Assembly: GCA_017965665.1 (NCBI GenBank)
Contig: JAGCPN010000007.1
Coordinates: 1 to 64,000 of the forward strand
Reading direction: 5' to 3'
Source of the DNA: Aeriscardovia sp.
Lineage (GTDB): Bacteria > Actinomycetota > Actinomycetes > Actinomycetales > Bifidobacteriaceae
Length of the DNA stretch: 64,000 bases
Under the pieces are notes generated by a model. That model searched no databases. It was not told where the DNA came from and was given only the letters and a program-made list of their open reading frames with translations. Below, one piece after another: positions 18,030 to 26,704 of the stretch (position 1 is its first letter; every line of letters starts with the position of its first letter). The position numbers and the translations under genes were made by a program.

Positions 18030-18520
18030 GAGTTCCACCTGCTTATCAGGTCTTCTACCCAGTTGGCGGCGCTTTCCACTGTCGCTTCGTCGGCCGCCCT
18101 GTCGACTTCCGAATCGGCGTATTCGGGGGGGTAGAGGGCGGAGATGGTCTGCCTAAACATTTCATACCTCCTCCTGTTGCTCACCGGGGCCCATTCGAGA
18201 TCGTGGAGAGTTTTGGAATAGAGGTTGAGATCCATCTCTTCCGAGACAAACCCCCTGGCCAATTGGGCGAGGCGGGCGTAAGCGTCCACCTCTTCCAAAT
18301 CCCCCTCTTCATAGGCCTTCTTCACGTCTTCCACCTTCTCTATCCACTCTGAGGCGTCCTTCTGCTCGGAATGCCTTCCCTGCGCCTCTTTTTTGGCCTT
18401 GGGAGGGATGATGAGGGGGAGGACGATTATGGCGGCAGTCAGGATCAGGGCTATGATTCCGACTGCCATGAGAAGCGGGCTGTAGCCCAGTGACGGGACT
18501 GCGCTGGCACTTATTTTCAC
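18026..18520 (-). CDS. Small membrane-anchored protein of the MoxR operon
   Basis: 164 residues from GTG 18518-18520: one transmembrane helix (SPLLMAVGIIALILTAAIIVLPLII, about residues 14-38), then a charged cytoplasmic domain rich in Glu and Tyr with helical predictions (KVEDVKKAYEEGDLEEVDAYARLAQLARGF). It has the size and position of the DUF4381-like partner found between DUF58 and VWA genes in many MoxR operons, but the sequence itself is not diagnostic. It starts three bases after the DUF58 stop and overlaps the next gene by four bases. Confidence 0.78.
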   Translation of the reverse strand: MKISASAVPSLGYSPLLMAVGIIALILTAAIIVLPLIIPPKAKKEAQGRHSEQKDASEWIEKVEDVKKAYEEGDLEEVDAYARLAQLARGFVSEEMDLNLYSKTLHDLEWAPVSNRRRYEMFRQTISALYPPEYADSEVDRAADEATVESAANWVEDLISRWNS

Positions 18521-18523
18521 GCT

Positions 18524-19441
18524 CTACCCCCTCAGCATGCTGGATCGTTGTGGCTTAGGTCCGCGCATGCGCTGGCCCACAAAGTGGATAAAAGTGGAAA
18601 ACATCTCTTCGCTGCTTCCCACCCTGAGCAGTATGTCCCCATGGCGCACCAGCGCTTTTGAAAAGGCGTTGGCCAGGACGTCGCTGCGCGCATCGATCTC
18701 TTTTGAGAGGGCTTTGCTCTGGAGGAAAGAGGGCATGAAGCGCCCCGACGAGGCGTCCTGGACGTCCTGATTGTCGGGGTCGAAGGGGTTTATCGGCTCC
18801 ACCGATACGAAGATCAGGGTGTGGCGCTGGGAAATGGAGGCTATGAGCTGCTCGTGCCTGGCGTCCATCGCCCCGTCGTCTGTGGCGATGACTATCAGGC
18901 CGTTTCCCTGCCGGATGCCCTGCACGTACTGCAACAGGGAGGTAAAGTCCCGCTCGGCGGGCTTCAGATCCCTGAGGGACGCCTCCAGGACGTGATCGAA
19001 CTTCTGATATCCCCCGTTGAAGGGGATGCGGGAAATAGTCTGGCTGTCGGCGAGGACGAGCGAGATGTCGTCCGACCTTTTCAGGCTCACTGCTGCAAAC
19101 ATCCTCAGGGCGTTGGCCGCGACCGTCAGAAGGGTCTCCCTTCCCCGGGCGGTGCCGCCCATTTGGGCTGAAGCGTCCAAAATCAGCCAAAGGGTGGAGG
19201 CCACTTCCCTCTGCCTGTTGACCACGATCGGGCGCCCGCTCCTTCCGGAGGCCTTCCAATCTACAAACTGTATGCCTTCTCCGGGCTCGTAGGGCCGCAG
19301 GTCCGAATAGTCGTACCCTCCTCCCCTCTGCCTCGAAGCGTGCTCACCTTCCAGCGACCCTAGGGTCCTCATTGCGGTGGGCAAAGACAGCCTGGATCCG
19401 AAAGCCTCTATTTTTGCCCTCAGAGGATCCTTTTCACTCAT
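18524..19441 (-). CDS. DUF58 domain protein
   Basis: 305 residues with the DUF58 hallmark GGGYDYSDLRPYEPGEGIQFVDWKASGRSGRPIVVNRQRE at about residues 40-80. A degenerate VWA-like fold follows (LWLILDASAQMGG at about residue 83). DUF58 proteins accompany MoxR AAA ATPases and are thought to be substrate adaptors or partners. Its ATG overlaps the moxR stop (ATGA), showing coupling. No membrane segment is apparent. The surrounding gene set (moxR, DUF58, small TM protein, two VWA proteins) is complete. Confidence 0.92.
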   Translation of the reverse strand: MSEKDPLRAKIEAFGSRLSLPTAMRTLGSLEGEHASRQRGGGYDYSDLRPYEPGEGIQFVDWKASGRSGRPIVVNRQREVASTLWLILDASAQMGGTARGRETLLTVAANALRMFAAVSLKRSDDISLVLADSQTISRIPFNGGYQKFDHVLEASLRDLKPAERDFTSLLQYVQGIRQGNGLIVIATDDGAMDARHEQLIASISQRHTLIFVSVEPINPFDPDNQDVQDASSGRFMPSFLQSKALSKEIDARSDVLANAFSKALVRHGDILLRVGSSEEMFSTFIHFVGQRMRGPKPQRSSMLRG

Positions 19442-20466
19442 GGGACGGGTACCACCTCCAGGACCTTGGCTATCACTTCATCGGTCGTGAGCCCGTCGGC
19501 CAGGGCCTCGAAAGTCAGAAGAATCCTGTGGCGCAGGATGTTGGCCGCAAAGTACTTGATGTCTTCGGGCACCACGTATTCGTGCCCCTGCATCAGGGCG
19601 GATGCCTGGCCCACCCTTATTAGGGCTATCGACGCCCTGGGCGAAGCCCCCAACCTCACTATCTGCTGCAGGCCCCTTATGGGTTTGCTCCCCTCCCCGC
19701 GGGTGGTCTCCACCAGATCTACCGCGTACTTTATGACCTGCGGGCTGACGTGGACCTTTTTGGCCGCCGATCTCAGGAACCTGACATCGGTTATGTCGAT
19801 CTTTTGGGCAAAGTGGGGGTCGAACCTGTCCTTGCCGCGGGAAATTACGAGGTTCAGAATGCTTTGCTCCTCCTCTTCGGAGGGGTAGGTCATGACGGCC
19901 TTCATGAGGAAGCGGTCCATCTGCGCCTCGGGCAGGTTGTACGTCCCTTCCTCTTCGATCGGGTTTTGGGTGGCTATGACCATAAAGGGATCGGGCAGCT
20001 CTATCCTCTCTCCCCCGATGGTCACCGCCCCTTCCGCCATGGCTTCCAGCATCGCCGACTGCGTTTTGGCGCTGGAGCGGTTGATTTCGTCCAGGAGCAC
20101 AAAGTTCGCGTTGATGGGGCCTATCTGGGTGATGAGGCACTGGGTCTGGAAATCGAAAATCTGGGAGCCGACGAGATCTGAAGGCATGAGGTCGGGAGTG
20201 CACTGGATGCGCTTGAACGTCCCCGATACGGCCTGCGCCAGGGTCTGGGCGGCCGTGGTCTTGGCAAGCCCCGGGACCGACTCTATGAGCACGTGCCCTC
20301 CCGAGATCAAGGCGGCTATGAGGGTCTCTCTGAGGTCGATTTGCCCTACGACCTGGGTCGAAAAGCCCTCGCGCAGTATTTTGACCGCGCCCGTGGCCCT
20401 GTCGACTTCTTTGCTGGTTAAAGCGGCCTTGTCTTCGGCGGCGGGATAAGAGGGAAAAAGTGACAT
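19438..20466 (-). CDS. moxR: MoxR-family AAA+ ATPase
   Basis: 342-residue AAA_3 ATPase acting as a chaperone for VWA-domain partners. Walker A is SVPGLAKTTAAQTLA at about residue 60-70. Walker B is FVLLDEINRSSAKTQSAMLEAM and sensor 1 is MVIATQNPIEEEGTYNLPEAQMDRF. A C-terminal lid follows. It is the first gene of the coupled operon reaching down to the UPF0104 protein. No Shine-Dalgarno precedes the ATG. A -10-like TAGAGT lies only six bases upstream, so a leaderless mRNA is possible. Confidence 0.93.
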   Translation of the reverse strand: MSLFPSYPAAEDKAALTSKEVDRATGAVKILREGFSTQVVGQIDLRETLIAALISGGHVLIESVPGLAKTTAAQTLAQAVSGTFKRIQCTPDLMPSDLVGSQIFDFQTQCLITQIGPINANFVLLDEINRSSAKTQSAMLEAMAEGAVTIGGERIELPDPFMVIATQNPIEEEGTYNLPEAQMDRFLMKAVMTYPSEEEEQSILNLVISRGKDRFDPHFAQKIDITDVRFLRSAAKKVHVSPQVIKYAVDLVETTRGEGSKPIRGLQQIVRLGASPRASIALIRVGQASALMQGHEYVVPEDIKYFAANILRHRILLTFEALADGLTTDEVIAKVLEVVPVP

Positions 20467-20472
20467 ATTTCT

Positions 20473-20478
20473 ACTCTA
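20473..20478 (-). promoter_or_regulatory. Possible -10 box of a leaderless moxR transcript
   Basis: Minus-strand TAGAGT ends six bases before the moxR ATG, and no ribosome binding site is present. The -35 is not convincing. Confidence 0.3.
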
Positions 20479-20520
20479 CAAAGCCTTTCTATGTACCCGA
20501 TCTCTTTCTTATAAACGATT

Positions 20521-21225
20521 TTAAAACCCTGATCCTAAATTCCCGCTCCAGTTAACGGGCTTTAGCCCCAATTCTTTGAGCGCCCGGTTGGCCCTGGAAA
20601 AGGGCCGGGAGCCGAAAAACCCGTAGCGGGCCGAGTAGGGGGAAGGGTGGGGAGACTCTATTACGGCCGCGCCCTGCAGTTCCGGAGCCAGACGCCTGGC
20701 GTCCGCGCCCCACAAAATGGCCACGAGCTCCACTCTTCCTTCGCGGCTCTTCTCTTTTACCAGGGCCTTTATGGCAAGTTCCGTCACTTCTTCCCAGCCC
20801 TCTCCGCGGTGGCTGTGGGAAATTCCGGCTTCCACCGTCAGGCACCTGTTTAAAAGCATCACCCCCTGGTCCATCCAGAAGGAAAGGTCCCCGTTTTTGG
20901 GGTGGGAGCCTATGTCGCTGTCCATTTCCGTGTAGATGTTTCTGAGGCTGGGGGGAATTTTGGACGCCTTGTCCACCGAAAAGGCGAGGCCTACGGCATC
21001 TCCGGGGGTAGGGTAGGGATCTTGCCCCACGATCAAAACATTCACTTTTTCCATGGGAATTTGAAATGCCCGAAAGATGAGGGAGGGGTCGGGAAGGTAC
21101 CTTTTTCCTGCGGCCGCCTGCTCCCTCAAAAAATCCCCAATTTTGCGGATCGTCCCTTCGGCGGGAGCCAGGGCCCGGGCCCATGACGGATCCATTATCT
21201 CCGCCAGTTCTCTTCTCAAAGCCAT
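20521..21225 (-). CDS. ung: Uracil-DNA glycosylase (family 1)
   Basis: Removes uracil from DNA. Motif A is [24 protein letters not shown], keeping the catalytic Asp, although the usual His after GQDPY is Pro. This variant is common in actinobacterial Ung. Motif B is [21 protein letters not shown], with the catalytic His. The length of 234 is normal. It stands alone between the MoxR operon and the LytR_C gene and is transcribed on the minus strand. Confidence 0.95.
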   Translation of the reverse strand: MALRRELAEIMDPSWARALAPAEGTIRKIGDFLREQAAAGKRYLPDPSLIFRAFQIPMEKVNVLIVGQDPYPTPGDAVGLAFSVDKASKIPPSLRNIYTEMDSDIGSHPKNGDLSFWMDQGVMLLNRCLTVEAGISHSHRGEGWEEVTELAIKALVKEKSREGRVELVAILWGADARRLAPELQGAAVIESPHPSPYSARYGFFGSRPFSRANRALKELGLKPVNWSGNLGSGF

Positions 21226-21316
21226 ATCTCAACTTTACTTTTTAGTATTCGTATGGCAAATAATATAAAATCTGAAATTCAGAGTAGTAAATTGCTCGAC
21301 TTTCAAAGAGGTGCGC

Positions 21317-21826
21317 ATGGCTTCTAGCTCCAAGGGAGACTCCGGATTCGCCGATGAATTTGAAAATCCTCCCGCCGGGCCCGTAGGAGCACACAGGGGC
21401 CCCAAGAGCAGGTGGCGCAGGTTCCTGCCTTATTTTGTGGCCCTATGTATAGCGCTGGCTTTCGGATTTGGGGCCTGGGGCGTGTGGACGGAAGTTGGCA
21501 TAAGAAACAGCCAGCACGGGGCCGAAGCCCTTCAGCCCATGGGGTCTCCCGTAAACAAGGGGACCGTCGTCATAGTTTACAATGCCACTGAAGTTTCGGG
21601 GCTGGCCGGGCAGAACCGGACCACCTTGCAAAACCAGGGCTTTTCCAACGTTTTGGCCCAGGACTGGCCAAATTCCCAGGCGCCCACTTCCAACGTCGTC
21701 TGGTACAACGGCGCCGATAACGAAAACACGGCCAACCAGGTTGCCGCCGATTTGGGCATAACCCAGGTCGTCGAACAGAGTTACACCCTGAACGCCCCCA
21801 TAGAAGCGATATTTGTCACCCCCTGA
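21317..21826 (+). CDS. Membrane-anchored LytR C-terminal-domain protein
   Basis: 169 residues: a cytoplasmic basic stretch, one transmembrane helix (YFVALCIALAFGFGAWGVW, about residues 35-55) and an extracytoplasmic LytR_C-like domain (GTVVIVYNATEVSGLAGQN...QGFSNVLAQDWPNS...VVEQSY). ATG 21317 is chosen because AAAGAGG lies five bases upstream; GTG 21311 overlaps that site. It precedes the CIRCE element and groEL but has its own upstream region. It may interact with LCP cell-wall ligases; this is family-level inference only. Confidence 0.85.
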   Translation: MASSSKGDSGFADEFENPPAGPVGAHRGPKSRWRRFLPYFVALCIALAFGFGAWGVWTEVGIRNSQHGAEALQPMGSPVNKGTVVIVYNATEVSGLAGQNRTTLQNQGFSNVLAQDWPNSQAPTSNVVWYNGADNENTANQVAADLGITQVVEQSYTLNAPIEAIFVTP

Positions 21827-21843
21827 GCGGAGGAGCGCCAAAT

Positions 21844-21870
21844 TTGGCACTCTCCCTCCATGAGTGCTAA
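21844..21870 (+). promoter_or_regulatory. CIRCE operator (HrcA binding site) upstream of groEL
   Basis: TTGGCACTC (21844-21852), a 9-base spacer and GAGTGCTAA (21862-21870) match the CIRCE consensus TTAGCACTC-N9-GAGTGCTAA with a single substitution in the left arm. A -10-like TATAAA follows at 21875-21880. HrcA repression of groEL is therefore expected. Confidence 0.95.
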
Positions 21871-21886
21871 TCTCTATAAATAACAG

Positions 21887-21931
21887 GCCTGCGCAGGCGC
21901 GTAGCTGACGGCGCCCTGCCGCAGGCGCGTA
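21887..21931 (+). repeat. GC-rich repeats in the groEL leader
   Basis: A 12-bp perfect palindrome GCCTGCGCAGGC (21887-21898), a direct repeat GCAGGCGCGTA (21893-21903 and 21921-21931), and an imperfect hairpin around GGCGCCCTGC (21910-21919) lie between the promoter and the groEL start. A longer version of the same GGCGCCCTGC inverted repeat precedes clpC. Confidence 0.7.
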
Positions 21932-21955
21932 AAGGTTTAAATTTTTGGAGGGTAA

Positions 21956-23572
<1,617 letters not shown>

Positions 23573-23591
23573 AGCGCGCTCCTTTGCATGA

Positions 23592-23627
23592 GGCCCCCCG
23601 GATGCCCGTGGGGGTCTGTTTTTTTAT
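23592..23627 (+). terminator. Rho-independent terminator after groEL
   Basis: AGGCCCCC (23592-23599) pairs with GGGGGTCT (23611-23618, one G-T pair) and is followed by a run of Ts (23620-23627). Confidence 0.88.
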
Positions 23628-23659
23628 AAAGTATTCTGAATAAAATCTGAAAATTGTCC

Positions 23660-23665
23660 TATAAT
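23660..23665 (+). promoter_or_regulatory. -10 box of a probably leaderless response regulator mRNA
   Basis: A perfect TATAAT ends eight bases before the ATG at 23674. No Shine-Dalgarno lies between, so the transcript would start at or beside the start codon. Confidence 0.6.
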
Positions 23666-23673
23666 AGTCAACT

Positions 23674-24417
23674 ATGGACAAGGACAATATCGGCACCATT
23701 GTGGTGGTGGATGACGACGAGGACATACTTTATACCCTCAAAGAGGGGCTGAGGTTCCGCCTTCCCTCCTTCAAGGTGAAGACCGCTACCAACAGCAAGG
23801 ATGCGATAGAGCTGATAGAGCTAAGCAAGCCGGATCTGGTGATACTGGACGTTATGCTCCCCGACAGGAGCGGGCTGGAAGTGTGCAAGACAATCCGCAG
23901 GAACGACAAGCACATCCCGATAATCTTTTTGAGCGCGAAAGACGCGCCCAAAGACAGGATTTTGGGATATGCAGCCGGAGGCAATGACTACGTCACCAAG
24001 CCCTTCGTATTCGACGAACTGACCTGGAAGATAAAAAAGACGCTGGAAATGACCAAGCCCCAGACCAAGCCCAGGCCCGTCATATCCATAGCGGACCTGG
24101 AGATTAATGAAGATGCGCTGGAAGTGACCCGCCACGGCAAGCTCGTGCGCCTCAGCCCGACTGAGTTCTGGCTTTTGGACTACCTTGTGAGAAATAAGGA
24201 CAAGGCCCTGAGCAAGGGGGAGATCATATCCCACATCTGGGAGGGGAAGGTAGTGGAGGTCCCCATTGTGGACTCCTACATCTCCTACCTCAGAAAGAAG
24301 ATAGACGGCGTCACCTATACAGACGAAAACGGAGAGGAAAAAAAGGTTGAGCCTCTGATTCAGACGGTAAGGTCTGCAGGCTACATGATAAGGTCCCCGA
24401 AAGAGGCCAAGGGATAG
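23674..24417 (+). CDS. OmpR/PhoB-family response regulator
   Basis: 247 residues. The receiver domain (1-125) has acidic pocket VVDDDEDI, phosphoacceptor Asp in LVILDVMLPDRSG at about residue 58, Lys in YVTKPF near 110. The C-terminal winged-helix domain carries LVRLSPTEFWLLDYLVRNKDKALSKGEIISHIW and the recognition region SYISYLRKKID. It pairs with the sensor kinase that starts 12 bases downstream. The acidic insert TYTDENGEEKKVEPLIQTV in the wing resembles TcrA/MprA-type regulators. Target genes are unknown; neither groEL nor clpC control can be claimed. Confidence 0.93.
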   Translation: MDKDNIGTIVVVDDDEDILYTLKEGLRFRLPSFKVKTATNSKDAIELIELSKPDLVILDVMLPDRSGLEVCKTIRRNDKHIPIIFLSAKDAPKDRILGYAAGGNDYVTKPFVFDELTWKIKKTLEMTKPQTKPRPVISIADLEINEDALEVTRHGKLVRLSPTEFWLLDYLVRNKDKALSKGEIISHIWEGKVVEVPIVDSYISYLRKKIDGVTYTDENGEEKKVEPLIQTVRSAGYMIRSPKEAKG

Positions 24418-24429
24418 CCGGAGGGGAAG

Positions 24430-26175
24430 TTGACAAAAGGCCGGGAAAGGCAGAAAGAACCGCAGCGCAGTCCCGAAAAAGTGAGGGCGAGCGGGATTCC
24501 CCTGAATCTCCAGCTCATTGCCACCCTCTTCGTCCTGCTGGCCATAGGGATCTCGGTTGTGGCATTCGCCACAAAAGAGCTCATATGGAACTACACGGTC
24601 AACAGGATCGACAGCCAGCTTTCCTCCCAGGCCCAGATGATCGTAGACAACGTCGAACCCTTTTCCTCAAAGTCCGCGGCCCTTCCCACCGACTATTTCC
24701 TTCAGATACGCAATAATCAGGGAGACATCCTCAGCACCCCCCTCGTCCCCATAATGGAAGGAGGGGCCGAGAGCATGCCAAAGCTCGCCCCTTCCGGAAG
24801 CCTGGGGGACCTCGGATTCGGCATCCCCGTCACTGTGGCTTCGCAGGTCATCTCTCAGGGGACCTCTCCCTCTTCCTACAAGGAAGTGAGGGCGGACTGG
24901 AGGGTTTTAAAGCTCCACTGGTATCAGAGCGGGACGGGGCAATCGGGGATTTTGTACATAGGCCTCTCCCTCTACGATGCACAGGAGACGGCGTGGATGG
25001 TGATCTACTACTTTATAATCGTGGGGATCATCATCATCCTCATCGCCCTGATCATAGGATCGCTGATTATTTCCAAGACTCTCAGGCCCTTGAAGCAGAT
25101 AGAGAAAATTGCGGCCAATATTGCAAACGGAGACCTTTCGCAGAGAATTCCGGTTCTCCCCGAGAGCACGGAAATCGGGAGCCTGGCCAGTTCTTTAAAC
25201 ATCATGCTTTCGAAGATTGAGAACAGCTTTAAGGCTCAGAAAGAGACAAATGAACAGATGAAGCAGTTCATCTCCGACGCCTCCCACGAGTTAAGAACTC
25301 CTCTCTCCGCCATAAGGGCCTATGCCGAGCTCTACAAAATGGAGCGGGAAGAGGGCGAGGATCTGGCAAAGGCAGACGAAATAGTGGAAAGAATCGGAGC
25401 TTCCAGCGCCAGAATGACCGAGCTGGTCACCGATCTGCTGTCCTTGGCGAGGCTGGACGAAGGAAGGGGGATAGACCTCACCCAGAGCGTGGAACTGGAT
25501 TCGCTCATCCTCGACAGCGTCGAAGACCTTATGGTGCTGGATCCTCAGAGGAAGGTGTCGATGGGGACGCTGGAATTTCTGTCCGCCTTCGCCTCCTGCA
25601 AGGATCCGGATCCCCTCGTCTCCTGCACGCGCTTTGTCCCCGGAGAACTGCCTCAGATCACCACCTACGGAGACGCTACGAGGCTGAGGGAGGTGTTTAC
25701 CAATCTTGTGGGCAACATTCACAAGTACACCCCTTCAGACTGCCCCGTGGAAATCTCCCTCTCCTCGGTCCGGGCGGATATTTCCTTTGCCGACTGCAGG
25801 GAGCTGGAAACGGCAGAGGCCCCCTTGGAGGCTTTTTGCGGGGCCATGCAAAGATCCATGCGCTCGGGAACGGGGCTTCCGTATGCGCTGATAGCGGTTT
25901 GCGATCACGGCCCGGGAATGACGCCCGATTCCATAGGCAGGATCTTTGAACGTTTTTACACTTTCGATCCTTCCCGAACCCGCAAAAAAAGCGGGACGGG
26001 GCTCGGAATGGCGATAGTGAAAGCCATCATCACTTCCCACTCCGGATTTATCTGCGCCAGACACACGCCCGGGGGAGGGCTGACGATAGTGATCGCCATC
26101 CCCATCACAGGCTCCCCCCTTCCCGCCCTATCCTCCCAGGAGGCCGGGAAGGAAAAAGGCCGAAAGCAAAATTGA
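24430..26175 (+). CDS. Sensor histidine kinase (HAMP-HisKA-HATPase)
   Basis: 581-residue membrane sensor. TM1 is near residues 25-48, an extracytoplasmic sensor follows to about 190, TM2 is VIYYFIIVGIIIILIALIIGSLII and then HAMP. HisKA has FISDASHELRTPLSAIRA with the phospho-His at about residue 286. The ATPase domain has an N box (LREVFTNLVGNIHKYTP, with the usual second Asn replaced), a G1 box CDHGPGM and a G2 box GTGLGMAIVK. Between N and G1 boxes there is an insert of about 40 residues. The start is TTG 24430 after GAGGGGAAG. It forms an operon with the preceding regulator. Confidence 0.92.
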   Translation: MTKGRERQKEPQRSPEKVRASGIPLNLQLIATLFVLLAIGISVVAFATKELIWNYTVNRIDSQLSSQAQMIVDNVEPFSSKSAALPTDYFLQIRNNQGDILSTPLVPIMEGGAESMPKLAPSGSLGDLGFGIPVTVASQVISQGTSPSSYKEVRADWRVLKLHWYQSGTGQSGILYIGLSLYDAQETAWMVIYYFIIVGIIIILIALIIGSLIISKTLRPLKQIEKIAANIANGDLSQRIPVLPESTEIGSLASSLNIMLSKIENSFKAQKETNEQMKQFISDASHELRTPLSAIRAYAELYKMEREEGEDLAKADEIVERIGASSARMTELVTDLLSLARLDEGRGIDLTQSVELDSLILDSVEDLMVLDPQRKVSMGTLEFLSAFASCKDPDPLVSCTRFVPGELPQITTYGDATRLREVFTNLVGNIHKYTPSDCPVEISLSSVRADISFADCRELETAEAPLEAFCGAMQRSMRSGTGLPYALIAVCDHGPGMTPDSIGRIFERFYTFDPSRTRKKSGTGLGMAIVKAIITSHSGFICARHTPGGGLTIVIAIPITGSPLPALSSQEAGKEKGRKQN

Positions 26176-26211
26176 TATCATTAGTTCAAAAGAAGGTTAA
26201 AGGAGGAGGCT

Positions 26212-26586
26212 GTGCCAACTGGTAAAATTCGCTGGTTTGACAGCAAGAAAGGCTACGGGTTCATCGTGGGGGAAGACGGCAAAGAGGTATTTATCTCGCC
26301 CAACAGCCTGCCATCGAGCTTTACTCCGAAATCCGGTATGAAAGTGGAGTATTCCGAAGTGGAAGGGGCGAAAGGCCTGCAGGCCTTCGACCTCCACCTC
26401 GTGCAGAGGACGGTCCCGCGGAGACATACCAGCGATGAGATGAATGCGATTATAGAGGATCTGATAAAGCTTTTAGACTCCACCAATTCAAAGTTGAAAT
26501 ACGGCAAGTGGCCCGATCCCCTCACTTCTGACAGATTGGCAAAGATGCTGAGGGCCGTGGCCGATGATTTTGATATAGACGACTGA
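26212..26586 (+). CDS. Cold-shock-domain protein with C-terminal helical extension
   Basis: 124 residues from GTG 26212, with AAAGGAGG upstream. Residues 1-67 are a cold-shock OB fold, with RNP1 as KKGYGFIV and RNP2 as VFISPNSL, where the usual His is Pro. The second half (EMNAIIEDLIKLLDSTNSKLKYGKWPDPLTSDRLAKMLRAVADDFDIDD) is not part of canonical 67-70-residue Csp proteins and is predicted helical. Such extended forms occur in actinobacteria as CspB-like proteins. It binds single-stranded RNA/DNA by family. It lies between the kinase and clpC and is separated from clpC by a strong inverted repeat. Confidence 0.88.
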   Translation: MPTGKIRWFDSKKGYGFIVGEDGKEVFISPNSLPSSFTPKSGMKVEYSEVEGAKGLQAFDLHLVQRTVPRRHTSDEMNAIIEDLIKLLDSTNSKLKYGKWPDPLTSDRLAKMLRAVADDFDIDD

Positions 26587-26643
26587 ATTGCGCCCCGGCG
26601 TCCAAATACGGCAGGCACAAAAGAGCAACAGGAAAATCGGGAA

Positions 26644-26687
26644 CTGCAGGCGCCCTGCAGCCGGCATAGTCCGCAGGGCGCCTGCAG
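26644..26687 (+). repeat. Perfect 15-bp inverted repeat between the csp gene and clpC
   Basis: CTGCAGGCGCCCTGC (26644-26658) and its exact complement (26673-26687) flank a 14-base spacer. No T-run follows; the clpC ribosome binding site begins three bases later. It could be a terminator of the csp transcript, an RNA thermosensor-like leader hairpin, or an operator. The groEL leader shares its GGCGCCCTGC core. Confidence 0.8.
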
Positions 26688-26704
26688 ACGGAAAGGAAGC
26701 TTAA

